A stretch of DNA of 17,723 nt, from positions 1 through 17,723 of the forward strand of contig DASSVP010000139.1 of NCBI GenBank assembly GCA_035705985.1, written 5' to 3'. The notes under the pieces are model-generated. The model ran no database searches. It was not told the origin of the DNA and saw nothing but the letters and a program-made list of their open reading frames with translations. Each line of letters begins with the position of its first letter. The stretch's first letter is position 1. The stretch is from JACVRW01 sp035705985 (GTDB lineage: Bacteria; Actinomycetota; Thermoleophilia; Solirubrobacterales; Thermoleophilaceae). Made by a program: the position numbers and the translations under genes. Positions 6,410 to 13,167 of the stretch are shown piece by piece.

Positions 6410-7261
6410 ATGACGGATCTGCGCATCGCGATCCTCGACTCGGACTCGGGGTTCGTGCGAGTCCTGGTGAAGCGGGCCGGTGACCTCGGCTGGCAGTACC
6501 GCTGCCTCGAGGCGCCGCCGCCGATCGACGAGTTCGTGGCCATGCGAATCAACGCCCTGGTCGTGGACCTCGCCCTGCTCGGCCCCGGCGGCTGGGAGTT
6601 CCTCGAGCGCGTGTCGAGCGCGCTGCCGGGCATGGGCGTGATCATCTGCACCGGCCAGTCGAGCGTGTCGCAGCGGGTGCGCGGCCTGCGCGCCGGCGCA
6701 GACGACTGGGTCACGAAGCCGTGCCACCCCGAGGAGGTGCTCGCGCGCGTGGAGGCCGTGGTCCGGCGCCGCAAGCGGGCCACGGAGCGGACGGACACCG
6801 GTCCGCTGGTCGCGGGCGAGCTCGAGATCCGGGCGGACCAGTACCAGGCGTTCGTGCGCGGCCGCAGCGTCGAGCTCACGCGCCGGGAGTACGAGCTACT
6901 CGAGCTGCTTGCCCAGGCTGAGGGCAAGGTCCTCCAGCGCGAGGAGATCTACCAGGCGGTCTGGGGCTACGCGATGGCGCACGGCGACCGCTCCGTGGAC
7001 GTCTTCGTGCGCAAGCTGCGCCTGAAGCTCGAGGCGGCGTCGCCCGACTGGAGCTACATCCACACTCACTTCGGCGTGGGCTACCGCTTCCAGCCGGAGC
7101 GACCGGGCGGCCCCGACGAGGCGGCTGCCTTCGAGGCGAGGCTCAGCGAGGGGGCGGCCACGCCTCCGCCCGCGCCGGCCGCGGAGCAGGAGCTACCGCG
7201 GGACCCTGAGCCGGGCGACAGCGGCGGGCGTGCGGTGGCCGGCGCAGTCGCCGGTCACTAG
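6410..7261 (+). CDS. PhoB/OmpR-family response regulator with altered acidic pocket
   Basis: A 283-aa response regulator: receiver (about 1-122), winged helix (about 133-228), then a 55-residue Pro/Ala/Glu/Gly-rich tail likely to be disordered. In the receiver the phospho-acceptor is D53 (VVDLALLGPGG), the switch Thr is T81 (IICTG) and the conserved Lys is K103 (VTKP). The Mg-binding acidic pair reads D10-S11-D12, so the second acid is Ser; phosphorylation may be weakened or replaced. The region RVRGLRAGADDWVTKP closely follows PhoB. The recognition helix is GDRSVDVFVRKLRLKLE. ATG 6410 is chosen from the TACACT box; in-frame ATG 6404 and TTG 6383 are alternatives. Its stop overlaps the convergent DUF4396 gene by CTAG. 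No sensor kinase is adjacent. A PhoB/PhoP/RegX3-like role is inferred from position beside pst and from the PHO-type sites. Confidence 0.88.
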   Translation: MTDLRIAILDSDSGFVRVLVKRAGDLGWQYRCLEAPPPIDEFVAMRINALVVDLALLGPGGWEFLERVSSALPGMGVIICTGQSSVSQRVRGLRAGADDWVTKPCHPEEVLARVEAVVRRRKRATERTDTGPLVAGELEIRADQYQAFVRGRSVELTRREYELLELLAQAEGKVLQREEIYQAVWGYAMAHGDRSVDVFVRKLRLKLEAASPDWSYIHTHFGVGYRFQPERPGGPDEAAAFEARLSEGAATPPPAPAAEQELPRDPEPGDSGGRAVAGAVAGH

Positions 7262-7902
7262 ACGGAGGCGATCAGGGCTGCGTGGCCGGCTTCCTTCCCG
7301 GCGTCGGCCTCGCCCGCCTCAGTGATCACGACGACTGTGCCGAAGATCGCGAGCGTGGCGGCGATGATCACCGCGAGCCTGGTGGGGAAGTTCGGGTGGT
7401 GGCCCGCCTCGTGGAGGACGGCGTGCCCGCGGCCGCGCGTGATCAGCCAGCGGTTGACGGGGAAAGCGACCACACCGGCCACGGCGAGCGCGACGGAGAG
7501 CGCGCCCCAGAAGAGCACGTCGCCGACGCCGGCCTCCATGGCTCCCGGGATGAGGAGCATTATCGCGTTGTCGACGATCTCCATCACCGCGATGCTGAAG
7601 GTGTCAACAGCGAGCGCGATCGGCACGATCGCCGAGAGCGCGAGGCCGGCGCGAAACAGCGGGATGCTGGTCAGCGTGTAGCCGAAGAGGAACGCGAGCG
7701 CTACGGCGAGCGCGATCGTCGCGAGATCCGAGAATCCGAGCGCGGTGCCGATGATCATGCCGAGCACCTCGCCGATCGCGCACCCCGTGAGGCAGTGCAG
7801 CGTCGCGCTCAGCGCGACGGCGCTCAGGGCCGCACCCGAGGTCGGCAGCGCGTGGTGCTCATGGCCCGTGCCGGAGTCGTGGGTCCTGTCCAGGCTCGCC
7901 AT
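7258..7902 (-). CDS. DUF4396 family membrane protein
   Basis: A 214-aa polytopic membrane protein with about five hydrophobic helices. The segment TLHCLTGCAIGEVLGMIIGTA (His36, Cys37, Cys41; residues 35-54 and beyond) is the hallmark I associate with DUF4396. The N-terminus is His-rich (GHEHH, 13-17), as is the loop near 160-169 (GHAVLHEAGHH). These His/Cys groups and its place in a csoR operon suggest copper or other metal handling, but the family has no established function known to me. The start ATG 7902 has GGAG 6 nt upstream. It follows csoR by 12 bp and is the last gene of the leftward copper operon. Confidence 0.8.
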   Translation of the reverse strand: MASLDRTHDSGTGHEHHALPTSGAALSAVALSATLHCLTGCAIGEVLGMIIGTALGFSDLATIALAVALAFLFGYTLTSIPLFRAGLALSAIVPIALAVDTFSIAVMEIVDNAIMLLIPGAMEAGVGDVLFWGALSVALAVAGVVAFPVNRWLITRGRGHAVLHEAGHHPNFPTRLAVIIAATLAIFGTVVVITEAGEADAGKEAGHAALIASV

Positions 7903-7914
7903 AGCCTGCTCCGG

Positions 7915-8223
7915 CTAGCCGCGGCGCATGAGTCGCGCGACCGCACCCATGAGCTCCTCGACGTTGTCATCTGGCGTGGCGGCGGCGCTCCCGTGCACCA
8001 CACAGTGCTGCGCGTGGTCGCTCAGCACACCGAGCGCGACCTTGTCCAGGGCGGCCTGAATCGCGGAGATCTGGGTGAGCACGTCGATGCAGTAGCGCTC
8101 GTCCTCGACCATGCGGTGGACGCCTCGCACCTGCCCCTCCAGGCGCCTGAGGCGGGTGAGCAGCTGCTCCTTGTCCGCCGAGTAGCCGCGTGCGGGTGTG
8201 CTCGTCTGGGCCGCGGGCGTCAT
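7915..8223 (-). CDS. csoR: Copper-sensing repressor CsoR
   Basis: A 102-aa all-helical DUF156/CsoR-family repressor. The Cu(I) ligands follow the C-x24-H-x3-C pattern: Cys45 in RYCIDVL, His70 and Cys74 in SDHAQHC, identical spacing to M. tuberculosis CsoR. The region LLTRLRRLEGQVRGVHRMV (21-39) is the basic DNA-binding helix. Copper binding releases the protein from its GC-rich palindromic operator, and a fitting palindrome is found upstream at 8698-8716. ATG 8223 overlaps the stop of the preceding membrane-protein gene (TGATG), so the two are coupled and csoR is predicted to be autoregulated. Longer in-frame extension upstream overlaps that gene and is rejected. Confidence 0.95.
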   Translation of the reverse strand: MTPAAQTSTPARGYSADKEQLLTRLRRLEGQVRGVHRMVEDERYCIDVLTQISAIQAALDKVALGVLSDHAQHCVVHGSAAATPDDNVEELMGAVARLMRRG

Positions 8224-8660
8224 CAGGCGGCGAGCTCCGGCTGGATCTGGCCGTGCGCGTGTCCGGCCGAGTACTCCGAGGGCCGAAGCAGCATCGCAAC
8301 GAGCATGCCGAGCAGCATCGCGACGTGCTCGACGAGCAGCAGAGCGCCGAGGTCCTCGACGAGGCCGACTCCGAGCAGGGCGATCGCGCCCGCGGCCGGG
8401 ATGAGCATCGAAGCGGACATCTCCGCCGAGGGGCCCCAGCCGTGCCCGCGGTAGCGCATCCAGCCGACCATGGGCAAGGTCATCGTGATCGCCATGACGG
8501 ATAGGAGCAGGGCAGGTGCGTCGTTGCGGAGCTCCGAGGAGCTCATGCCGGCGGCGCCCAGCGCCTCGCGGGCGGGCATCCACAGGACGGCCATCCCGAG
8601 GAACATGGCCCCGACCATCTCGACGTAGTGGCGGGCGAAGCGGCGGTTCAGGCGGGTCAT
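8223..8660 (-). CDS. Small four-helix membrane protein of the copper operon
   Basis: A 145-aa protein with four hydrophobic segments (about 14-30, 48-68, 82-102, 106-126), rich in Met and with His residues at or near membrane boundaries (H11 in RHYVEMVGAM, H73 in RYRGHGW, H112 in EHVAML) and a C-terminal HAH. I do not recognise a characterised family; similar actinobacterial proteins may carry unreliable database names. The ATG at 8660 has a strong GAGGAG about 6 nt upstream; the longer frame to 8801 would read into the upstream gene and is rejected. It is the first gene after the CsoR-controlled internal promoter and overlaps csoR. Met/His content plus context suggest a copper-related membrane role; this is inference. 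Confidence 0.8.
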   Translation of the reverse strand: MTRLNRRFARHYVEMVGAMFLGMAVLWMPAREALGAAGMSSSELRNDAPALLLSVMAITMTLPMVGWMRYRGHGWGPSAEMSASMLIPAAGAIALLGVGLVEDLGALLLVEHVAMLLGMLVAMLLRPSEYSAGHAHGQIQPELAA

Positions 8661-8693
8661 GGCGGTCTCCTCTCGTCGTGGGTCTCGACGAGG

Positions 8694-8722
8694 ACCGTAT
8701 ACCCCCCAGGGGTATAAGTCAA
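8694..8722 (-). promoter_or_regulatory. CsoR operator inside a -35/-10 spacer
   Basis: Inverted repeat TATACCCC (8698-8705) / GGGGTATA (8709-8716) with a 3-bp centre matches the published style of CsoR operators. On the minus strand TTGACT (8722..8717, one mismatch from TTGACA) and TACGGT (8699..8694) are 17 bp apart, and the palindrome fills that spacer almost exactly. A bound repressor would block RNA polymerase directly. The -35 overlaps the stop codon of the upstream gene. Confidence 0.85.
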
Positions 8723-9438
8723 GAGACCCGGGCGCGGACGCCGACCACGAACACTCCGACTGCGAACGCGAGCATGGTGAGCTGGAAGGCGAGGCCGACA
8801 ACGTCCTGGAACCCGCTCTCGAGGCCGGCGTACCCGACGGAGATCCCTATCGCGAGCGAGAGCAAGCCGCCGACCACGAGCAGCACGCCGAGCCAGCTCG
8901 GGACGACGCGGCACACGAGCGCCGCGGCGCCCAGGAGCAGGAAGGCAAGCGCGAGCACGACCCGGAAGTAGCTCTGGAGGCCCCACTCGATCCAGCGAAC
9001 GGTCTCGGCGTCGCCGTAGCGAGCCGCCTGCTCGCCCCCCGACGCGCCGGCCCACGCGTCCACGGCCTGCTTGAGCGTCACGCCGTCGACTCCTTGGAGG
9101 GCGGCCCAGGTCGCGGAGGTCACGATGATCGCGCCGGCGGCGAGCAGCGCGAGGTGGGGCGCGTCCGGCCGTACGACGCGGCAGAGCACGAGCAGACCGG
9201 CAAAGGCCACGAGCACGAGCACGAACTCCACAAAGTGAGTCGCGACCCAGACATCGCTCTCCGCGTACTCGGTGAAGATCGCCTCGTGATCGTCCTCGGC
9301 GCCACTTGGGTGCAACAGCATCCTCTGGATCCCGTTCACCACGAACCCCACGAGCAGTAGCGCCCCGGCGAGTGACAGGTCCTCGCGCCGCGAGCTACGC
9401 ACGTCGGCTTGCACATCGACATCGGATCCGGACGCCAT
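8719..9438 (-). CDS. Six-helix membrane protein downstream of the copper oxidase
   Basis: A 239-aa integral membrane protein with about six hydrophobic helices and a hydrophilic N-terminal tail of about 20 residues. I see no catalytic motif; the only clustered His residues are H43 (LLHPSG) and H68 (THFVEF), with a short acidic stretch EDDHEAIF between them. Proteins of this general kind are sometimes grouped with DUF4386, but I cannot confirm that. The start ATG 9438 has an excellent GGGAGGAG Shine-Dalgarno 6 nt upstream. It begins 13 bp after the oxidase stop, so it is probably co-transcribed with it. Function unknown; membrane partner of the oxidase is one possibility. Confidence 0.75.
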   Translation of the reverse strand: MASGSDVDVQADVRSSRREDLSLAGALLLVGFVVNGIQRMLLHPSGAEDDHEAIFTEYAESDVWVATHFVEFVLVLVAFAGLLVLCRVVRPDAPHLALLAAGAIIVTSATWAALQGVDGVTLKQAVDAWAGASGGEQAARYGDAETVRWIEWGLQSYFRVVLALAFLLLGAAALVCRVVPSWLGVLLVVGGLLSLAIGISVGYAGLESGFQDVVGLAFQLTMLAFAVGVFVVGVRARVS

Positions 9439-9451
9439 TTCTCGCTCCTCC

Positions 9452-11074
9452 CTAGCTCGGGTCGACCGTAAAACTCAGCAGCATCCCGCCCTCGTGGTGC
9501 TCGGCAATGTGGCAGTGAGCCAGCCAGACGCCGGGGTTCGTGACGTCGAGCAGCAGGTCGAGCATCTGCCCAGTCGGCACCAGGACCGTGTCCTTCCACA
9601 CGAGATTGGGCTCGGGGGTGCCGTCGCGGGACAGAATCAGGAACCGTCCTGCCCCGTGAATGTGGAACGGGTGGTGCATTGGATGGTCGGAGTCCATCTC
9701 GTTGACGATCCGGATCTTCACCCGGTCTCCCACCCGGAAGCGCCAGTCGATCTCCCTGCCCACGGCGCCGGTCTCGCGGTCGACGAGCCTCCACCGCGTG
9801 TTGGCCGGGGTGGTGATGCGGTTGACCTCGACCATGTCGTCTTCCCACTCGACGCCGTCGGAGTCGTGAGTGTGTCCTTCCTCGGCATGCCCGACGCCGT
9901 CGCCGTGCCCACCGGCCGTTGCAGGCTGCACCAGCTGAGCGGGTAGGAGCTTCATGCCGCACTTCGGGCAGCGGTCGGGCCGATCGCTCCTGACCTCTGG
10001 GTGCATCGGGCAGGTGTAGGCGATCGGCGCCCCGGGCGGGACTTCCGGCTCGCCCATGTCCATCTCCGCCACGAGCGCCACCGTCTTGTCCGGCTCCGCG
10101 TCGAGGAACGGGGCGATCGCCTCCCGCTCGGCAACCATGTCCGAATTGGTGCGGAGCTCGGCGAACTGCGTCGCCAGGGATGGCTCCGCATGCTCATCGC
10201 CGACGGCGATCGTGGCGAGCGGATATGTCCGGTCCGGCGTGCGGTGCTCGAGCGTGAGCTCCCCCGGCTCCTCGAACAGGACGTCGACAACCACCCGCTC
10301 GGATGGCGCGATCATGACCGCTTCGACGAGCTCCTCGCGTTCGAAGTGCCCGCTGTCGCCGCCCACGAGCTTCATGCGGGCGCGGGGGAGGGCAATGTTG
10401 AACACGCGCGTGTTCGCCGTGTTCGTCAGGTAGAAGCGCACGACCTCGCCGCGCTGCGCGTCGAGCGAGAGCTCCGGCTCGCCGTTCACGAGGAGGACGT
10501 TGCCGAACCGGCCCATCGCGGTGAACGACGACTCCGAGCGGGTGAACGGGGCAACCCGTCCGTCCTCCAGCAGAATGTCGTCGAGCGTCAGTGTCAGCTC
10601 GCGGTGAACCGGCGGCCAGTGGTCCGGGTCCGACGGCGCCACGAGGATCGTGCCGTACAGGCCCATCTCCTGGTTGTAGTCCTCCCGAACGTGCGGGTGG
10701 TACCAGTAGACGCCGGGGTCCGGGAACTTGAGGCGGTAGGTGAAGGCGCCACCGATCGGCATCGGGTCCTGAGTCGCAGCGGTCCCGTCGTAGCGGTTCT
10801 CGAGCCGTAGCCCGTGCCAGTGCACGGTGTCCTCGGTGTCGCCTTCGTTGACGACGTGGACGACGACCTCGGATCCCTCCTCGACCTTGAGGACGGGTCC
10901 AGGAATGGAGCCGTTGTAGGCCAGCATGCGCACGGTCGCCTCGCCCAGCTGCTTCGCCACCGGGGCGATGCGGAGGTCGAGCTCCTCGCCGTCGCCGAGC
11001 TCGACGACCTGCGGCGCCACGGCCCTGGGAAGACCTTCGGTTCCGGTGGGAAAGTGGTCCGGAGAGGCGGTCAT
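9452..11074 (-). CDS. Multicopper oxidase with inserted heavy-metal-binding segment
   Basis: A 540-aa, three-cupredoxin-type multicopper oxidase, expected to oxidise Cu(I) or organic substrates with reduction of O2 to water. All four copper motifs are present: HWHG (85-88), YHPH (125-128), HPFHIH (468-473) and HCHIAEHHEGGM (520-531, with T1 Cys521, His526 and Met531). Between cupredoxin domains 2 and 3 is a zinc-ribbon-like segment with CPMHP (355-359) and CPKCGMKLLP (369-378), the heavy-metal-binding domain seen in copper ATPases and CusB-like proteins. A His/Asp/Glu-rich linker follows (about 389-405). The N-terminus shows no signal peptide or twin-Arg motif from the chosen ATG 11074. The open frame continues upstream to 11314 but that part is antisense to the cupredoxin gene and Arg-rich. 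First gene of the leftward copper operon. Confidence 0.92.
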   Translation of the reverse strand: MTASPDHFPTGTEGLPRAVAPQVVELGDGEELDLRIAPVAKQLGEATVRMLAYNGSIPGPVLKVEEGSEVVVHVVNEGDTEDTVHWHGLRLENRYDGTAATQDPMPIGGAFTYRLKFPDPGVYWYHPHVREDYNQEMGLYGTILVAPSDPDHWPPVHRELTLTLDDILLEDGRVAPFTRSESSFTAMGRFGNVLLVNGEPELSLDAQRGEVVRFYLTNTANTRVFNIALPRARMKLVGGDSGHFEREELVEAVMIAPSERVVVDVLFEEPGELTLEHRTPDRTYPLATIAVGDEHAEPSLATQFAELRTNSDMVAEREAIAPFLDAEPDKTVALVAEMDMGEPEVPPGAPIAYTCPMHPEVRSDRPDRCPKCGMKLLPAQLVQPATAGGHGDGVGHAEEGHTHDSDGVEWEDDMVEVNRITTPANTRWRLVDRETGAVGREIDWRFRVGDRVKIRIVNEMDSDHPMHHPFHIHGAGRFLILSRDGTPEPNLVWKDTVLVPTGQMLDLLLDVTNPGVWLAHCHIAEHHEGGMLLSFTVDPS

Positions 11075-11085
11075 GAGGCGCGTCG

Positions 11086-11115
11086 ATCCTAGATCGGGGT
11101 ATGCGGGCGGCGCAA
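11086..11115 (-). promoter_or_regulatory. Putative promoter of the copper oxidase operon with CsoR half-site
   Basis: TTGCGC (11115..11110) and TAGGAT (11091..11086) are 18 bp apart and would start transcription near 11079, five bases before ATG 11074. ATACCCC (11102..11096), identical to one arm of the CsoR palindrome, lies in the spacer, but the second arm is not recognisable. No Shine-Dalgarno is seen. Confidence 0.4.
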
Positions 11116-11184
11116 CCGGGTGATCTGACCGTGCCGGGCAACCGCTCTGCCCGAAGCATCGCGTTGGCATACTTCGCCGCCGCC

Positions 11185-11667
11185 ATGACGAGGAATCAGC
11201 GCATCGGGCTGGTCGTGGCGGCCATCGTCGTGGCCGTTGTGGGGTTCGTGATCGCGAACCCCGGAGGCGACGACGAGTCCGGTGTCGCCGCGCGGACCAC
11301 GACGGCGCAGTCAACGAGCGGCGCGCAGGAAAGCGCGCCGGAGGAGACCGAGCCGGCCGAGACGGCGCCCCCCGGGCCGCCCGAGCCGCAGGTCACTCGG
11401 ATCCGGATCCGCGGCGGCGAGGTGGTTGGCGGGCCGGCTGAGATCACCGTGAAGAACGGCGACGTGGTGCGCATCGTCGTCGCAGCGGACGCGCCGGACG
11501 ACATCCATTTGCACGGCTACGACATCGAGAAGCCGGCAGCGCCGGGCCAGCCCGCCCGCTTCAAGCTGAAGGCGGACATCGAGGGCTCGTTCGAGATCGA
11601 GAGCCACGTGGCCGAGGACGCGGGCAGGGAGCCGGTAATCGCGCGGCTCAACGTCGAGCCCAGGTGA
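11185..11667 (+). CDS. Membrane-anchored cupredoxin-like protein lacking Cys
   Basis: A 160-aa protein. Residues 5-25 form one hydrophobic helix (signal anchor), followed by a Thr/Ser/Glu/Pro-rich linker of about 50 residues and a C-terminal beta-rich domain (about 72-160). The domain has the shape of an EfeO-like cupredoxin: RIRGGEVVGG, DVVRIVVAADAPDDIHLHGYD, and a closing GSFEIESHV plus PVIARLNVEPR. Possible ligands are the two His of HLHG and the His of ESHV. There is no Cys or Met in the domain, so a classical blue-copper site is not possible. ATG 11185 is chosen over ATG 11101 because the membrane anchor starts here and a CATACT box lies 11 nt upstream. Divergent from the oxidase gene, and 7 bp before the polytopic gene, with which it likely forms an operon. 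Confidence 0.8.
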   Translation: MTRNQRIGLVVAAIVVAVVGFVIANPGGDDESGVAARTTTAQSTSGAQESAPEETEPAETAPPGPPEPQVTRIRIRGGEVVGGPAEITVKNGDVVRIVVAADAPDDIHLHGYDIEKPAAPGQPARFKLKADIEGSFEIESHVAEDAGREPVIARLNVEPR

Positions 11668-11674
11668 GGCTCAC

Positions 11675-13045
11675 ATGCTTCTGATCGGCCACGGGATCTC
11701 CGTACGGGCCGACCTGCCCATCCCCGAGTGGCTGTTCGGCTGGGCGGCGGCCATGGTGCTGGTGGTCTCATTCGTGGCGCTCGCCGTGCTGTGGCCGGAG
11801 CCACGGCTCCAGAGGCGCACCTGGCGGCCCCTGCCCGGAGGGATCGGCCGCTTCTTCGCGAGCCGCCCGGTGGAGATCGTCTGCGGGGCGATCGGCGTCT
11901 TCCTCTTCGGCGTCGTCATCTACAGCGGGCTGCGCGGCGTCGACGTGCCTGAGGCGAACTTCGCCTCGATGTTCGTCTACGTGGCCTTCTGGGTCGGGCT
12001 CGTCCCGCTCAGCGTGCTGTTCGGCGACGTGTTCCGCGCGTTCAACCCGTGGCGCGCGATCGGCCGCGCCGCGGCGTGGGTGGCGCAGAGGGCGTCGCGC
12101 AGCGACCTGCCCGCGCCGCTCGAGTACCCGGAGCGGCTCGGCCGCTGGCCGGCGGCGATCGGCCTGTTCGCGTTCACGGCGCTCGAGCTGGTGTACGCGG
12201 ACGGCGACAAGCCGGAGTCGGTCGCGATCGCCGCGCTCGCCTACTCGGCGCTCACGTTCATCGGGATGGCGCTGTACGGGGTCGAGCGCTGGATCGAGCG
12301 AGGCGAGGCGTTCTCGGTCTACTTCAACCTGTTCTCGCGGCTGTCGCCGGTGGAGACGCGCGACGGCGAGGTGGGCCTGCGGCGGCCGCTCTCCGGGCTG
12401 CCGTCGCTCGAGCTGCTCCCCGGGACCGTGGCCGTGCTCGCGGTGATGATCGGAACGGTCACGTTCGACGGCGCGTCCGAGGCGCCGCTCTGGAGCGGCA
12501 TCTCGCCCGACATCGCCTCGTTCTTCCGGGACGTCGGGCTGTCGCCGCAGCGCGCGTTCGAGCTGGCGTTCCTCGTCGGCCTGACGGGCGCGGTGCTCTT
12601 TGTCGGCGCCTTCTACCGGCTGGGCATCCTCGGAGCGAGGAGCGTGGGCGGCGGGTTCAGCGCCTCACGGCTGGCGAACGAGTTCGTGCACTCGCTCGTC
12701 CCGATCGCGCTCGCATACGTGGCCGCGCACTACTTCACGCTGCTGATGTTCGACGGGCAGCGCCTCTTCTACGTGATCTCGGACCCGCTCGGAAAGGGGT
12801 CCGACCTGTTCGGCACCGCGGGCGCGCAGCCCGACCTGGGGTGGATCGGGGCCAACGCGATCTGGTACTGGCAGGTGGGCTTCGTGGTGGCCGGCCACGT
12901 GGCGGCGCTGATCCTGGCGCACGACAAGGCGCTGGCGCTCTACCGGGACGCCCGGCAGGCGGTGCGCTCGCAGTACTGGATGCTGGCGATCATGGTGGGC
13001 TTCACAAGCCTGGCGCTGTGGCTACTGTCACAGGCGAACGCATGA
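11675..13045 (+). CDS. Polytopic membrane protein of about ten helices, copper neighbourhood
   Basis: A 456-aa integral membrane protein. Hydrophobic segments are near 20-40, 65-85, 98-118, 158-176, 184-202, 248-265, 292-314, 336-358, 394-416 and 433-452. His residues sit within or beside late helices (H339, H352, H408, H416), a pattern that could bind a metal or haem. The start ATG 11675 has GGTGAGG about 6 nt upstream. From memory, similar actinobacterial proteins are sometimes labelled fenitrothion hydrolase; I see no hydrolase motif and would not transfer that name. It follows the cupredoxin-like gene by 7 bp and overlaps the 41-aa gene by ATGA, so the three look like one membrane module. 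Function unknown; metal transfer across the membrane is a guess from context. Confidence 0.8.
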   Translation: MLLIGHGISVRADLPIPEWLFGWAAAMVLVVSFVALAVLWPEPRLQRRTWRPLPGGIGRFFASRPVEIVCGAIGVFLFGVVIYSGLRGVDVPEANFASMFVYVAFWVGLVPLSVLFGDVFRAFNPWRAIGRAAAWVAQRASRSDLPAPLEYPERLGRWPAAIGLFAFTALELVYADGDKPESVAIAALAYSALTFIGMALYGVERWIERGEAFSVYFNLFSRLSPVETRDGEVGLRRPLSGLPSLELLPGTVAVLAVMIGTVTFDGASEAPLWSGISPDIASFFRDVGLSPQRAFELAFLVGLTGAVLFVGAFYRLGILGARSVGGGFSASRLANEFVHSLVPIALAYVAAHYFTLLMFDGQRLFYVISDPLGKGSDLFGTAGAQPDLGWIGANAIWYWQVGFVVAGHVAALILAHDKALALYRDARQAVRSQYWMLAIMVGFTSLALWLLSQANA

Positions 13046-13167
13046 GCCTCCCGATCGCGCACGCAGCACACACGCTCACCACGATCGCGTACTTCCTGCC
13101 GGTCGTCGCCTTTCTCGCGTGGCTGTTCGTGACGCAGATCCGTGAGCGCCGCCGCAGCCGCGGCTAG
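13042..13167 (+). CDS. 41-aa single-helix membrane protein
   Basis: A short gene easily missed. It starts ATG at 13042, overlapping the upstream stop as ATGA. The protein begins MSLPIAHAAHTLTTIAYFLP, has one hydrophobic helix (about 14-30), and ends in a strongly basic tail QIRERRRSRG, which predicts an N-out, C-in orientation. The stop TAG shares CTAG with the convergent regulator gene. Coupling to the preceding gene and the clean positive-inside tail argue that it is real. It could be a small subunit of the polytopic protein; this is inferred from position only. Confidence 0.7.
   Translation: MSLPIAHAAHTLTTIAYFLPVVAFLAWLFVTQIRERRRSRG

Noticed and set aside
5999..6727. 242-aa version of the receiver-less regulator
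   Set aside because: The extension is antisense to the receiver of the divergent regulator and shows no receiver motif such as a phospho-acceptor loop.
11101..11184. ATG 11101 as start of the cupredoxin-like gene
   Set aside because: The added 28 residues lie over the oxidase promoter region and precede the membrane anchor without signal features.
9452..11314. Longer 620-aa version of the copper oxidase
   Set aside because: The extra 80 residues are Arg/Ser-rich and antisense to the cupredoxin-like gene; no signal peptide is gained.
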